From the NCBI RefSeq assembly GCF_008369115.1, contig NZ_VOAZ01000002.1, positions 620,001 through 684,000 of the forward strand: a stretch of DNA of 64,000 nt. The letters are read 5' to 3'. The position numbers were made by a program, and so were the translations under genes. The notes below the pieces were generated by a model. It made no database searches. It was not told where the DNA came from and was given only the letters and a program-made list of their open reading frames with translations. Shown here in pieces: positions 9,611 through 19,442 of this stretch. This stretch comes from Psychrobacter sp. ANT_WB68. Lineage in GTDB: Bacteria > Pseudomonadota > Gammaproteobacteria > Pseudomonadales > Moraxellaceae. Numbering within the stretch: position 1 is the stretch's first letter; every line of letters starts with the position of its first letter.

Positions 9611-9650
9611 AAATAAGAGCTAGGCAAGATGCCTAGCCTAAACTGACTAC
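9611..9650 (-). terminator. Probable terminator of the SDR gene (convergent with folK-like)
   Basis: 8-bp stem GCTAGGCA (9619-9626) / TGCCTAGC (9630-9637) with a 3-base loop. On the minus strand it is followed by a T-rich stretch (TCTTATTTT), which suits the gene ending at 9671. Confidence 0.6.
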
Positions 9651-9670
9651 TCAAAATAGTTTTGAATCAA

Positions 9671-10405
9671 CTACTGCGCCGTCAAACCACCATCAACGAT
9701 AAACTCTGAACCCGTTGAATAGCTTGAATCATCAGACGCTAAGAATAGTACCATGCCGCTGACTTCTTCTGGCTGTGCCACGCGTTTCATCGGAATGCTC
9801 TTAGCAAAAGCTTCAACCGCATCTTTGGTGTCGCCCTGCATAATCATTGGCGTGGCAATAACGCCTGGGTGAATGGAGTTAACGCGAATGCCGTAAGGTG
9901 CGCACTCCAGTGCAGCCGCTTTAGTCATACCGCGTACCGCAAATTTAGAATCGGTATACCCAATAGCACCGCCAACCAAACCATTAATCGATGAGATATT
10001 AATGATAGAGCCTTGTTTAGCGGCTTTCATGGTTGGAATAACCGCTTTCATGCCTAAAAAGACTGATACTTGGTTAATCTCTAGAATCTTGCGATACTCT
10101 TCTACCGAGGTATCTAAAATAGATTTGTGCGTGGTAATACCTGCATTATTGACCAGCACATCGACTTGACCAAATTTTGCTTGGGCCTCTTTAATGACTT
10201 TTGCCCAATCATTTTCATTGGTGACATCATGCTTGATGAATAGGGCGCTATCGCCAAGCTCTTTTGCCAACGCTTCGCCTTTTTCGCTATTGATATCGGT
10301 TAATACTACTTTAGCGCCTTCTGCCATACACAGACGCGCATGGGTCTCGCCCATGCCTTGAGCGGCACCAGTAATGATGATAACTTTATCTTGTAAACGA
10401 GCCAT
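9671..10405 (-). CDS. Short-chain dehydrogenase/reductase (classical SDR)
   Basis: 244 residues of the classical SDR family. TGAAQGMG (12-19) is the dinucleotide-binding loop, with an Asp after strand 2 (LTDINS) that favours NAD(H). NNAG is at 86-89, the catalytic Ser in INISS (138/139), and Tyr150/Lys154 in YTDSK. The C-terminal GSEFIVDGGLTAQ is typical of 3-hydroxysteroid and glucose/cyclohexanol dehydrogenase-like members. The substrate cannot be told. GGAGA ribosome site 4 bases before the ATG. Monocistronic and divergent from the DUF924 gene. Confidence 0.9.
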   Translation of the reverse strand: MARLQDKVIIITGAAQGMGETHARLCMAEGAKVVLTDINSEKGEALAKELGDSALFIKHDVTNENDWAKVIKEAQAKFGQVDVLVNNAGITTHKSILDTSVEEYRKILEINQVSVFLGMKAVIPTMKAAKQGSIINISSINGLVGGAIGYTDSKFAVRGMTKAAALECAPYGIRVNSIHPGVIATPMIMQGDTKDAVEAFAKSIPMKRVAQPEEVSGMVLFLASDDSSYSTGSEFIVDGGLTAQ

Positions 10406-10571
10406 AATGTCTCCTAGTTTTTTTAGTTGTGGATATTGAAAGAGTATAAGACATAATCGCTAAATACTCATTAGTGGTTATGAAACCATCACTCAACATT
10501 CTATGTTTTTAGACAATATCTTTAAATTACACCTTTAAATTATGTCTTTGAATAGTGATAGTGAGAAAACA

Positions 10572-11114
10572 ATGTATAAAGCCATATTAGATTTTTGTTT
10601 CAATAAGGTCGGTAGCCAAAAGTTTTTTGAGAAAGACATAGGTTTTGATAAGCTTTTGATAGAGCGGTACAGTAATTTGCTTGAGCAGGCAGCGGCGGCA
10701 GAGCTTTATGAATGGCGAAGTAGCATTGAGGGCAGGTTAGCGGAGATTATCGTATTAGATCAATTTTCGCGTAATATTTACCGCGATTCGCCAGCTGCCT
10801 TTGCCCAAGATGCCATGACACTAGCGCTCGCACAAGAAGCAGTTACTGCTGGCGCATTAGAAGCGCTTGAGACCGTAGAGGCGCGAAAGTTTATACTCAT
10901 GCCTTATATGCACAGTGAGTCAAAACTGATTCATCAACGAGCAGTGCCCTTGTTTGAGCAATATACCAATGCCGATACCATAGAGGCTGAGATAAAACAT
11001 AAAGTGATTATCGATCGATTTGGTCGTTATCCGCATCGCAATGACATTTTAGGACGGGTTTCGAGTAGTGAAGAAATAGAGTTTTTGACGCAGCCTGACT
11101 CGTCATTTTTATAA
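10572..11114 (+). CDS. DUF924 family protein
   Basis: About 180 residues. The ATG at 10572 has a weak AGTGAG site and starts at MYKAILDF, which fits the family; an ATG ten codons upstream (10542) is the alternative. The signatures are the ILDFCF opening, LAEIIVLDQFSRNIYRDSPAAFAQD, the segment FILMPYMHSE and the end motif DRFGRYPHRNDILGR. The fold is helical and TPR-like; no function is established for it. A strong bidirectional terminator follows. Confidence 0.88.
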   Translation: MYKAILDFCFNKVGSQKFFEKDIGFDKLLIERYSNLLEQAAAAELYEWRSSIEGRLAEIIVLDQFSRNIYRDSPAAFAQDAMTLALAQEAVTAGALEALETVEARKFILMPYMHSESKLIHQRAVPLFEQYTNADTIEAEIKHKVIIDRFGRYPHRNDILGRVSSSEEIEFLTQPDSSFL

Positions 11115-11159
11115 ATATCATTTAATAAATAGCTAATCGATAAAGCGCTATTTATCAAT

Positions 11160-11206
11160 TGGTTAAAATACAAAAGAGGCTGTTTGGCCTCTTTTGTATT
11201 TATTTT
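11160..11206. terminator. Bidirectional terminator between DUF924 gene and cysE
   Basis: Perfect 14-bp inverted repeat (AATACAAAAGAGGC at 11167-11180, GCCTCTTTTGTATT at 11187-11200) around a 6-base loop. The A/T-rich base of the stem can act as the T-run in both directions. Confidence 0.85.
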
Positions 11207-11223
11207 GGACTATCGCTAGCAGC

Positions 11224-12135
11224 TTACTTCTGCTCAGCGCCTGCTGCATCCATATCAGTACGGCCAATAACATCTAAATCCTCTAAGCAAAGCTTATCGT
11301 ATTCCTTTTTGCAAAAGTCAGGATCGATTTTGCACATCGCCGTTTGCAGCTGATCGAGACGATTTTCTGATTGCTGGATATGCTCGAGCATTTTAGCAAA
11401 GGCTTCTGCGACAGGGTCTTGAGAGAATGGATCAATACCATAGGCTTGAAAGGTAGTGGTTCGTTTATTGTTTGGCACAGGATTTTTTACTTTATCGCTA
11501 TCGGTATGAGCAGCTTGTGCGACTTTTCCTTGCTGTTTGGTGTCCTCTACTTTGGTCGTAATAGGATTGCCTTTTTCGTCATGATTGTCTGAGATCATAC
11601 GGGCGGCACTACCGACCATCGTCGCCCCTGCTGGCACTGCTTTTACCACCACGGCATTTGAGCCAATTTTAGCGCCTTTACCGACCGTGAAAGGCCCTAA
11701 TACTTTGGCACCGGCACCGACAATGACACCGTCTTCTAAAGTAGGATGACGTTTGCCATTATTCCATGAGACACCGCCAAGGGTCACGCCATGATATAAA
11801 GTGACATCATTGCCAATCTCAGCTGTTTCGCCAATCACAACGCCAACGCCGTGGTCAATAAAGAAGCGCTTACCAATTTTTGCGGCAGGATGAATCTCGA
11901 TACCGGTCACGATGCGGGAACCATATGAGATAATGCGCGCTGCCAGTTTTTGTTCATGATTCCAAAGATAATGGGCACCACGATGTAAGACAAGCGCATG
12001 GATGCCAGGATAGGTCAGGATGACTTCCAGGCTATTACGTGCCGCTGGGTCACGGTTGAATACCGCATCGATATCTTCTTTTAAGTCTTTTTTGATGCTG
12101 GCAAGCGATTTGAACAATTTGGCTGGCAATGACAT
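11224..12135 (-). CDS. cysE: Serine O-acetyltransferase
   Basis: Start taken at the ATG at 12135 ([11 protein letters not shown]) because AGGACG lies 5-10 bases ahead of it; the frame is open 20 codons further. About 303 residues. It acetylates serine with acetyl-CoA, the first step of cysteine synthesis. An N-terminal helical domain is followed by left-handed beta-helix hexapeptide repeats with the catalytic-region motifs [17 protein letters not shown] and [10 protein letters not shown], then [13 protein letters not shown]. Unlike the 273-residue E. coli enzyme it has a C-terminal tail of roughly 100 residues, polar and ending in a helical segment; feedback regulation by cysteine through the tail may differ. 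Confidence 0.95.
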   Translation of the reverse strand: MSLPAKLFKSLASIKKDLKEDIDAVFNRDPAARNSLEVILTYPGIHALVLHRGAHYLWNHEQKLAARIISYGSRIVTGIEIHPAAKIGKRFFIDHGVGVVIGETAEIGNDVTLYHGVTLGGVSWNNGKRHPTLEDGVIVGAGAKVLGPFTVGKGAKIGSNAVVVKAVPAGATMVGSAARMISDNHDEKGNPITTKVEDTKQQGKVAQAAHTDSDKVKNPVPNNKRTTTFQAYGIDPFSQDPVAEAFAKMLEHIQQSENRLDQLQTAMCKIDPDFCKKEYDKLCLEDLDVIGRTDMDAAGAEQK

Positions 12136-12296
12136 AAAGCGTCCTATCGTATTTTTGATGACAATCTCTTTAGTTATAGCAGTTTCGCAGTACAAAATAT
12201 AGCGATGAATAATAAATTAAAACAGATTGTTTATAGATGAACACCAAGCAGTGGCGATTTTCCTATAGACAATCATAGGTGACTTGCACAGGTTAC

Positions 12297-12740
12297 TTAG
12301 CTGTCACTGGTAACATATTTTAGCAGTTCGATAACCTGTTCAGGCGTTTGCGCCCATGCCATTGCAGCCGCATCCACTTCTTTTAGTGGATGAATAATAT
12401 CTTCAGCATGTAGCGTGATATAAGGCTTGCCCAAAGCGGCGCAGTAGCCCGCGTCAAAGGCGGCGTTCCACTGTTTGTATTTATCACCAAAGCGAATGAT
12501 GGCAATATCACATTTTTGAATCATATTTTTGGTACGAATCGCATTCACCTTTGATGACTGATGGTCGCGCCAGAATCCATTGTCATTTTCACCCAACACA
12601 TCACCAGCCGCGTCGCTGGCTTCATGGTCAGTCACGGCGGATGTAAAGGTAATAGCAAGACCATGCTCTTTTGCGCCTTGCATGATTTTTTGGCGCCAGT
12701 CGCTGTGTATCTCTCCAGATAAATAAACAGTCCAGTTCAC
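12297..12740 (-). CDS. YtoQ family protein
   Basis: 147 residues with a GTG start placed 6 bases after a good AAGGAG site. The opening WTVYLSGEIHSDWR, the central HQSSKVNAIRTKNMIQKCDIAIIRFGDKYKQWNAAFDAGYCAALGKPYI and the HAEDIIHPLKE block are characteristic of YtoQ proteins, which share the fold of nucleoside 2-deoxyribosyltransferases. The true substrate is unknown. It lies between cysE and trmJ on the same strand, with 160 bases to cysE and 100 to trmJ. Confidence 0.88.
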   Translation of the reverse strand: MNWTVYLSGEIHSDWRQKIMQGAKEHGLAITFTSAVTDHEASDAAGDVLGENDNGFWRDHQSSKVNAIRTKNMIQKCDIAIIRFGDKYKQWNAAFDAGYCAALGKPYITLHAEDIIHPLKEVDAAAMAWAQTPEQVIELLKYVTSDS

Positions 12741-12840
12741 TGTTAACTCCTTTTTATTATTAAATCATATAACTTGTAAAACATTACTAGTGCTGCTAAT
12801 GCCAAACACTCAATGCTTGAAACTTTGCGCATTAGAAACT

Positions 12841-13743
12841 TTAGTCTTTTGAAAGCTTAGCAATCAATGCACTCAATAGCTGATATTCTTTTTGATCAAG
12901 CTGTAAGCGTGAGCCCAGTCGTGACAGTCGCGACGGTAGAGATTTCAGATTGTCGCTATCGGCCAAACCACGTTGAACCATCAGTTCAGTCGTACGATGA
13001 GTCAGCTGTTGCAGTTGCTGCTGGGTAATGGCTGGCTCATCCCATTGTTGACGTAAGGTCACATCAAGCGTCGGTTGGATGCTAGCGTTTATATCAGTAT
13101 CTAAATCATCCGCTTTTTGACAATGTGTCTGCGCGTAAGCAAAAATAAAGCTGGCAATGACTTGGACGGCTGAAGCAACATTAAGTACGGGGTACGCTGG
13201 ATTGGCATCAATTTGAATATGATAATCGGCGTAAGCCAATTCTTCATTGGTCAAACCGCGGTCTTCACGACCAAATAAAATGGCGATATTTGGCTTGCTT
13301 ATAGGTTGAGAGTTTTCACTCAGTTGAGGGTTTGCATTGTTATCCACCACATCGACAGCCATTTGCTTATCTATAAAGTCAAACATGATTTTGGCGGCTT
13401 GCGTAGGCGTCACTACAGGGCGCGGTAAATGCCTGCTACGACTGCTGGCCGCAAATACCAACTGGCAATCCGCTATCGCAGATTCTAACGTCGGTGTAAT
13501 AGTGGCTGATGATAGTAAATTATTGCCGCCTGCTGCATGAGAGACACTGGTCTCATCAATAGGCAGCTTGGGATTAACGACGGTCAAGCGCGATAAACCC
13601 ATGGTGTGCATGGCTCGTGCTGCTGAACCAATATTGGCAGGTAGGGTGGTGTTGACCATGACGATTTGCAAACAAGACAAATAGTCGCTTACCGTATGAG
13701 GAACGGCTGATGCTGCTAATAGTGAGGAAGAAACTTTACTCAT
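12841..13743 (-). CDS. trmJ: tRNA (Cm32/Um32) 2'-O-methyltransferase
   Basis: 300 residues, SPOUT-class methyltransferase that methylates position 32 of several tRNAs with SAM. Seen: IVMVNTTLPANIGSAARAMHTMGLSRLTVVNP near 28-58, then ILFGREDRGLTNEELAYADYHI and the knot-forming loop YPVLNVASAVQVIASF. The C-terminal third is the helical extension of the family. An acidic/polar insert (about residues 125-150, NANPQLSENSQP) sits between the two conserved parts. Its ATG overlaps the stop of the Hpt gene in TAATG, so the two are translationally coupled. Confidence 0.93.
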   Translation of the reverse strand: MSKVSSSLLAASAVPHTVSDYLSCLQIVMVNTTLPANIGSAARAMHTMGLSRLTVVNPKLPIDETSVSHAAGGNNLLSSATITPTLESAIADCQLVFAASSRSRHLPRPVVTPTQAAKIMFDFIDKQMAVDVVDNNANPQLSENSQPISKPNIAILFGREDRGLTNEELAYADYHIQIDANPAYPVLNVASAVQVIASFIFAYAQTHCQKADDLDTDINASIQPTLDVTLRQQWDEPAITQQQLQQLTHRTTELMVQRGLADSDNLKSLPSRLSRLGSRLQLDQKEYQLLSALIAKLSKD

Positions 13744-14126
13744 TACAATCCCAATCTTTGGTTAATTTCTTGCTCAACCCGTTGTAACGCCAATGCAACT
13801 GCTTCAATCAGTTCAGCTTGGTCGCTGATAAGACGCTCACGGCAAGCTTCTTGCAACTGCCCACTAAGATGCGTTAATTGGGTCGCGCCCAAATTGACAC
13901 TGGCACCTTTTAGCGCATGAGCAACCTCATAGCCATTGGCATTGTCACCTTTTTGTTGAGCGTTTCTTAAGTCAGCAATGCGCTGTTGACTGTCGGTAAA
14001 ATACACTTGTATCAAATCGACAAAGTCTTCTTCTAACAAGTCACGCATGTCATCAAATTGCTCGTTATTGATAATCTCGTCAATTTTAGTATTCATATTA
14101 TTATCTGGGTTGTCAGTCATGATCAT
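13743..14126 (-). CDS. Stand-alone Hpt (histidine phosphotransfer) domain protein
   Basis: 127 residues, a single helical bundle. VAHALKGASVNLGA carries the phospho-accepting histidine (H70) in the normal Hpt context, followed by LSGQLQEACRE. It would relay phosphate between a hybrid sensor kinase and a response regulator, but neither partner is in the window. It lies in the run dnaE-Hpt-trmJ, 49 bases after dnaE and overlapping trmJ by one base. Start at the first or third residue (ATG ATC ATG); a GGAC site favours either. Confidence 0.88.
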   Translation of the reverse strand: MIMTDNPDNNMNTKIDEIINNEQFDDMRDLLEEDFVDLIQVYFTDSQQRIADLRNAQQKGDNANGYEVAHALKGASVNLGATQLTHLSGQLQEACRERLISDQAELIEAVALALQRVEQEINQRLGL

Positions 14127-14175
14127 GTGTCCAATATGGTAAAAGTTAAAGCAGGACAGTTAACTAACAGTCAGG

Positions 14176-17100
14176 TTAACTATAATGAAAGTGCAAGTTA
14201 TCTTCACTAACCATGCTCTTTAATTGTTGTAAGTTGTCATCGTTAGGGTAGATGCGCCAATGTTCAGATAGTCCCACATTGGCAATACCAAACTCTTCAT
14301 AAATGCTCAATCCAAGCGGTAGGCAGTTATCATTAATAGAGGCATCTGTGTTGCTAAGGGCATTATTGGCATAACCATTGCTATTTTGATACAGCGCGTC
14401 TTGATTCATATCATTTTCTAGCGCCAATAAATCATTGCCATTTTCATCATATAAGTTACCACCCATGGATGGGTCATACGCACCGTTACCACCGCCACCA
14501 TTATTACCTTGCTCGTCCTGCTCATCGTTATAAGACAACCGCGGTGCAGGGATGATGTCTGCTTGAGCAGATTTAAGCAGTGGCTGCATACGTGTCAGCA
14601 GATTAATATCGCTACCGTGGACTTTGATGCTGATTTTTTTGAGCCAACGCAAGCGCGCATCCACCATACTCATGGCATTATCAAGGCGGGCAAACAGGCG
14701 TCCGTCACGCTCACGAATACTGCCTTTAATTACCACCACTTCATCGATTTTTAGTTGGTCTTTCACGCGGTTAAAGCGCTCAGCATAACAGCTGACCTCT
14801 AACCGTGACGTCCCATCGTCTAAGGTAATGACATTACGAGTGCCAAAATTGGCAATATCAATGATCAAACCGGCAAAATAGCAGCTACCGTTATAGCCAG
14901 TATCTGTCAGCTTATCGAGACGTGCGCCTGAAGTATAACGTTTTAGCTCCTCACGATATTCATCGATAGGATGTCCGGTTAAATAGAGCCCTAGAGTATT
15001 TTTCTCCGCTTTTAGACGGTGTTTGTCACCCCAAATCAGCTCTGGCGTCATAACCAATGGCGGCGCAGCAACGACACCATCCAGCTCACCAAACAAGTCC
15101 ATCATACCGATTTCTCGATTTTGACGGTCTTGTTCAGCGGCTTGTACGGCGCTTGGAAGCTGACTCATTAGTGCACCGCGAATCTCGTAAGCTTCATCGG
15201 CTGGTAAGTCAGGTCGCAATGTCGCTGCAAAATCATCAAAACAGCCGGCACTAACCAATGCTTCAAGCGTGCGTTTATTGACTTTTTTGATATCTACTCG
15301 GCGACAGAAGTCATATAAATCTTTAAAAGGTCCTTCACGGCGGCGCGCTTCAACGATAGACTCAACTGCACCTTCACCAACGCCTTTAATCGCCCCCAAT
15401 CCATAAATAATATTGGTCGGGGTGTCGGCGACGAAATGCCATTCACTACGATTCACTGATGGATTAACGACGGTTAAATCAAAGTTTTCACGGCAATCAT
15501 TAATGAAGAAAACCACGTTATCGGTATTGTTCATGTCTGAAGTTAGTACCGCTGCCATAAATTCGGCAGGGTAGTATTGTTTTAGGTAAGCGGTCTGATA
15601 AGCCAGTACGCCATAAGCAGCCGAATGCGAGCGGTTAAAGCCGTAACCGGCGAACTTTTCCATCAAGTCAAAGACGCCGCCTGACGTTGCCTCATCAATA
15701 CCTTGCGCCGTCGCACCCGTGATAAAGATATCACGCTGCTTAGCCATTTCTTCAGGTTTCTTTTTACCCATGGCTCGGCGTAGCATATCCGCGCCGCCCA
15801 AGCTATAGCCTGCCATCACCTGCGAGATTTGCATGACCTGTTCTTGATAGACAATAACGCCGTTGGTATTTTCTAAAATAGGCTCAAGGTTTGGATGGTC
15901 ATAAATGACTTCCTCACGACCATGCTTACGGTCGATATACATATCTACCATACCTGCATCGAGCGGGCCCGGGCGATAGAGCGCACACATGGCGATAACG
16001 TCCTCGATATTGGTCGGTTGTAATTTTGCTAAGTACTTTTTCATGCCCATACTTTCTAACTGAAAGACGGCAGTGGTCTTAGCATCTTGCAATAACTTAT
16101 AGGCTTTTTTATCATCTAGTGGCAGGTCTTCTAATACCAGTGCATCCTTGCCTTCTTTTGCGCGGCGCAGGTTGATATTTTCGACAGCCGCATTAATCAC
16201 CGTTAAGTTACGCAGACCCAAGAAATCGAACTTGACCAGCCCAACCGCTTCGACATCATCTTTATCAAATTGGCTGACACGATGACCTTCGTCATCACAA
16301 TAAATGGCGCTAAAATCGGTAATTTTGTGCGGTGCAATCAACACACCGCCGGCATGTTTACCGACGTTCCGGCAAATGCCTTCAAGCTTAATGGCCATCT
16401 CCCACACTTCGATAGCATCTTCATAATCCATATTATCAGGATTGGAGATTAAGTCTTTGAGCTGTGGTTCTTGTTCAAGCGCTTGACTCAGTGTGATTCC
16501 CGGTGTCTTGGGAATGAGTTTCGACATCTTACTCGCAAGGAAGTAGGATTTACTTTGTGCACGTGCCACATCTCGTACCACTGCTTTTGCTGCCATCGTA
16601 CCAAAGGTAATGATTTGCGAGACTGCTTCACGACCATAAGTTTGCGCCACATAATCAATAACACGGTCGCGCCCTTCAATACAAAAGTCAATATCGAAAT
16701 CGGGCATTGAGACACGCTCAGGATTTAAGAAGCGCTCAAATAATAAGTCATAGTGAATAGGGTCGAGGTCAGTGATGTTGAGCGCATAAGCGACCAGCGA
16801 GCCTGCACCGGAACCACGACCGGGGCCTACGGGTACGCCATTGGCTTTTGCCCAGCGGATAAAATCCATAACGATAAGGAAGTAGCCGGGAAAGCCCATT
16901 GAGAGGATAACCTTTAGCTCATACTCTAAACGCTCATCGTACTTTTGGCGAAAGTCGTTCCAGTTATCACCGCGTTCCTCAATGGGAAATAGTTTGTCTA
17001 AGCGATTTTCAAGCCCGCGCTGCGACTCTAAGCGAAAGAAAGATTCAATCGTTTCGCCTTCAGGAACAGGGAAGTCAGGCAAGACGTTAATGCCAAGCGT

Positions 17101-17898
17101 CAAGGTCACATTACAGCGGGTTGCTAGGCGCAAAGTATTGTCGATCACCTGCGGAATATCAGCAAATAATTGCTGCATTTGCATTTGAGTTTTTAAGTAC
17201 TGAGCATCGGAATAGGTCTGCGGACGATTGGGGTCGGCAAGTACGTACGAGCCTGCGATACAGACGCGCGCTTCATGGGCATCAAAATCGTCTTGCTCTA
17301 AAAAGCGCACATCATTATGAGCAATGATAGGAATGCGATGCTTGGCACCTGCGTGAATAGCTGCTTTAATAAAAGCGTCTTCACCTGAGCGATTGGTGCG
17401 TTTGATAGCAAAGTATAAGCGGTCATCAAATTTTGCTTGCCACTCCGAAAGCAGCTCGTCGGCTTTTTCTGGCATGGAGCCGACCAATGCTTGACCAACA
17501 TCGGATTTTTCAGTAAATAAAACTATGACACCTACCGCGTGCTCTAAAACATGGCGACGTTGAACAACCGGCACACCATGATTGGCAGCATCGGCCCGCC
17601 CTTCGGTAAAGCCAAGCGATACGATACGAGTGATATTTTGATAGCCTTCATTGTCCATCGCCAACAATACCAACCGCGTGTCTTCATTATCCATAATGAT
17701 TTCACTGCCGATAATTGGCTTGATGCCCGCACCTAAGCAGGCGCGATAAAACTTCACCGTGGCATACAGGTTGGATAAATCGGTCAACGCCAACGCGCTT
17801 TGATTGTCTGCTGCCGCCGCTTTGATAAGCGGCTTTATACGCACGATAGAATCGGTAATTGAATATTCGCTGTGGATGCCAAGGTGTACAAATGCCAT
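14176..17898 (-). CDS. dnaE: DNA polymerase III alpha subunit
   Basis: 1240 residues, longer than the 1160 of E. coli. It is the replicative polymerase. N-terminal PHP domain (FVHLGIHSEYSITDSIVRI), palm with the catalytic Asp motif MPDFDIDFC near residue 400 and PGRGSGAGSLVAYAL before it, then KFAGYGFNRSHSAAYG, helix-hairpin-helix and an OB domain (about 1000-1075, NVITLDDGTSRLEVSCYAERF). A Gly/Asn/Asp-rich low-complexity stretch (about 1120-1186) interrupts the C-terminal region, before a final conserved-looking tail. First gene of the run with Hpt and trmJ. Confidence 0.98.
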   Translation of the reverse strand: MAFVHLGIHSEYSITDSIVRIKPLIKAAAADNQSALALTDLSNLYATVKFYRACLGAGIKPIIGSEIIMDNEDTRLVLLAMDNEGYQNITRIVSLGFTEGRADAANHGVPVVQRRHVLEHAVGVIVLFTEKSDVGQALVGSMPEKADELLSEWQAKFDDRLYFAIKRTNRSGEDAFIKAAIHAGAKHRIPIIAHNDVRFLEQDDFDAHEARVCIAGSYVLADPNRPQTYSDAQYLKTQMQMQQLFADIPQVIDNTLRLATRCNVTLTLGINVLPDFPVPEGETIESFFRLESQRGLENRLDKLFPIEERGDNWNDFRQKYDERLEYELKVILSMGFPGYFLIVMDFIRWAKANGVPVGPGRGSGAGSLVAYALNITDLDPIHYDLLFERFLNPERVSMPDFDIDFCIEGRDRVIDYVAQTYGREAVSQIITFGTMAAKAVVRDVARAQSKSYFLASKMSKLIPKTPGITLSQALEQEPQLKDLISNPDNMDYEDAIEVWEMAIKLEGICRNVGKHAGGVLIAPHKITDFSAIYCDDEGHRVSQFDKDDVEAVGLVKFDFLGLRNLTVINAAVENINLRRAKEGKDALVLEDLPLDDKKAYKLLQDAKTTAVFQLESMGMKKYLAKLQPTNIEDVIAMCALYRPGPLDAGMVDMYIDRKHGREEVIYDHPNLEPILENTNGVIVYQEQVMQISQVMAGYSLGGADMLRRAMGKKKPEEMAKQRDIFITGATAQGIDEATSGGVFDLMEKFAGYGFNRSHSAAYGVLAYQTAYLKQYYPAEFMAAVLTSDMNNTDNVVFFINDCRENFDLTVVNPSVNRSEWHFVADTPTNIIYGLGAIKGVGEGAVESIVEARRREGPFKDLYDFCRRVDIKKVNKRTLEALVSAGCFDDFAATLRPDLPADEAYEIRGALMSQLPSAVQAAEQDRQNREIGMMDLFGELDGVVAAPPLVMTPELIWGDKHRLKAEKNTLGLYLTGHPIDEYREELKRYTSGARLDKLTDTGYNGSCYFAGLIIDIANFGTRNVITLDDGTSRLEVSCYAERFNRVKDQLKIDEVVVIKGSIRERDGRLFARLDNAMSMVDARLRWLKKISIKVHGSDINLLTRMQPLLKSAQADIIPAPRLSYNDEQDEQGNNGGGGNGAYDPSMGGNLYDENGNDLLALENDMNQDALYQNSNGYANNALSNTDASINDNCLPLGLSIYEEFGIANVGLSEHWRIYPNDDNLQQLKSMVSEDNLHFHYS

Positions 17899-18194
17899 AG
17901 AGGACTCTTACGGATGCGATCAAAAGGGTGTGGTGCTAAGAGAGAAGGTCAGAAGACAGCGCAAGCTAATACACGAAGCTTTAGCAGTGTTTATGCTGCG
18001 ATAAGCGGTTAATTGCTTGGTTTAAGCCTTCTAATCTTAACGGATAATAATAGCATTCTTTGCCAGTAACAGCCACTGATTCAGCGACTAAGAGTGGGAT
18101 GAGAGATATTGATAGTGGGTTTGCTCATCCCTAAACTATGGTAATCAAAGATGCCATCATTGGTTTTTTGATTGATAACCGGCTAATCAGCTGT

Positions 18195-19442
18195 TTATAT
18201 AAAGCGGGCAAGTTGATAGGGTTTTGGGTCGATAGCGTGCGCTTCATCAAAATAGTATGCCGCGATCATTTGTGCGCTAACAACCGCTTGCGTCAGCCCT
18301 AAATGCTGATGGCCAAAATTTAAAAACACGTGCTCAATATTATCGATAACCGGTAAGGAGTCTGAGGTCGATGGTCGAAAGCCCATCCATGGCGCATTAT
18401 CAACCGAATTTAATGGCGTTTTTAACATGGGCTGCGCGTGTTGTAAGAGGATGTGTGCCCGTTGCATATTAGCAGGGGCTTCAAGTCCCGCATATTCCAC
18501 TGTGCCCGCCAAGCGTAGACCTTCTTGCATCGGTGTCATCACAAAGCGCCGATCTAGACTGGTTACAGGCATCTGTAAACGTGCGTTTTCGTGCGGTAGC
18601 ATTAAGTGATAACCACGTTCGGTGTCTAAAGGAACATTGACGCCTGTTAGCTGTTTGGCCAATATTTTAGAATGAGCCCCGGCCGACAACATCACCTTGG
18701 AAGCTACCATATCACCTTGGTTGGTCGTTAAATGGATGCCTTCAACGTTAGTCTTCGCTTCAAAGACACGGCAATGTTCAATAATGTGACCGCCTAATTG
18801 TCTAAATGTGATGCTAAGCTGGTTGATGACTGCTGTTAAGTTGGTGATATGGCCTGTATTTGGGAAGAATAACGCCGCTAACTGGTTATCTTGTAAGGCA
18901 GGTTCACGCTCTAATAAGCTCTCTTTCGTCAACAACTCATTAGCTACGCCGACATCATTAAGACGTCTGCCATGGGTCTTCAGAGAGTCTAAACTACTAG
19001 TCTTCTCGACTGTTAATAACGAGCCTTTCACTTTTATCCAATCGTCTAACTGCCACTGCTGGGCGAAGTCTAACCATGCTTGTAGGCAATTATCATTTAA
19101 GCTTAATAGCGCCTGATGAATACGAGCAAATGGTTCAGGGCGCATATTCATTAGTAACTGAATGGCCCAAGGCGTCAAGCGTGGCAGATAGCGCCAATCT
19201 ATGCGCAGTGGACCTGTTGGATTCAATAACATAGCTGGAATATGACGGAGCATACTGGCATCGGCAATCGGGAATACATGCTCTGGCGCGATATGTCCTG
19301 CATTACCAAATGAGGCACCTTGTCCAACTTCATTTGCCTCTAGTAGAGTGACCTTTACACCTCGTGCTTGTAATGTCACTGCAGTTGCCAGACCAATAAT
19401 ACCGCCACCGATGATATGTAAATCGAAGTTTGGGGTGTCCAT
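18195..19442 (-). CDS. D-amino acid dehydrogenase-like FAD oxidoreductase (DadA family)
   Basis: 415 residues. N-terminal FAD-binding motif LHIIGGGIIGLATAVTLQARG with an acidic residue at the end of strand 2 (LLEANEVGQGASFGNAG), and a C-terminal LNFGHQHLGLTQAVVSAQMIA that closes the FAD site. The family oxidises the amine of D-amino acids and passes electrons to the respiratory chain. Glycine oxidases and hydroxyproline epimerase-linked oxidases are similar, so the substrate is not certain. It lies 306 bases downstream of ggt on the same strand. Confidence 0.88.
   Translation of the reverse strand: MDTPNFDLHIIGGGIIGLATAVTLQARGVKVTLLEANEVGQGASFGNAGHIAPEHVFPIADASMLRHIPAMLLNPTGPLRIDWRYLPRLTPWAIQLLMNMRPEPFARIHQALLSLNDNCLQAWLDFAQQWQLDDWIKVKGSLLTVEKTSSLDSLKTHGRRLNDVGVANELLTKESLLEREPALQDNQLAALFFPNTGHITNLTAVINQLSITFRQLGGHIIEHCRVFEAKTNVEGIHLTTNQGDMVASKVMLSAGAHSKILAKQLTGVNVPLDTERGYHLMLPHENARLQMPVTSLDRRFVMTPMQEGLRLAGTVEYAGLEAPANMQRAHILLQHAQPMLKTPLNSVDNAPWMGFRPSTSDSLPVIDNIEHVFLNFGHQHLGLTQAVVSAQMIAAYYFDEAHAIDPKPYQLARFI

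Noticed and set aside
11159..11353. Open frame antisense to the cysE end
   Set aside because: It runs through a strong terminator and is the complement of conserved CysE codons.
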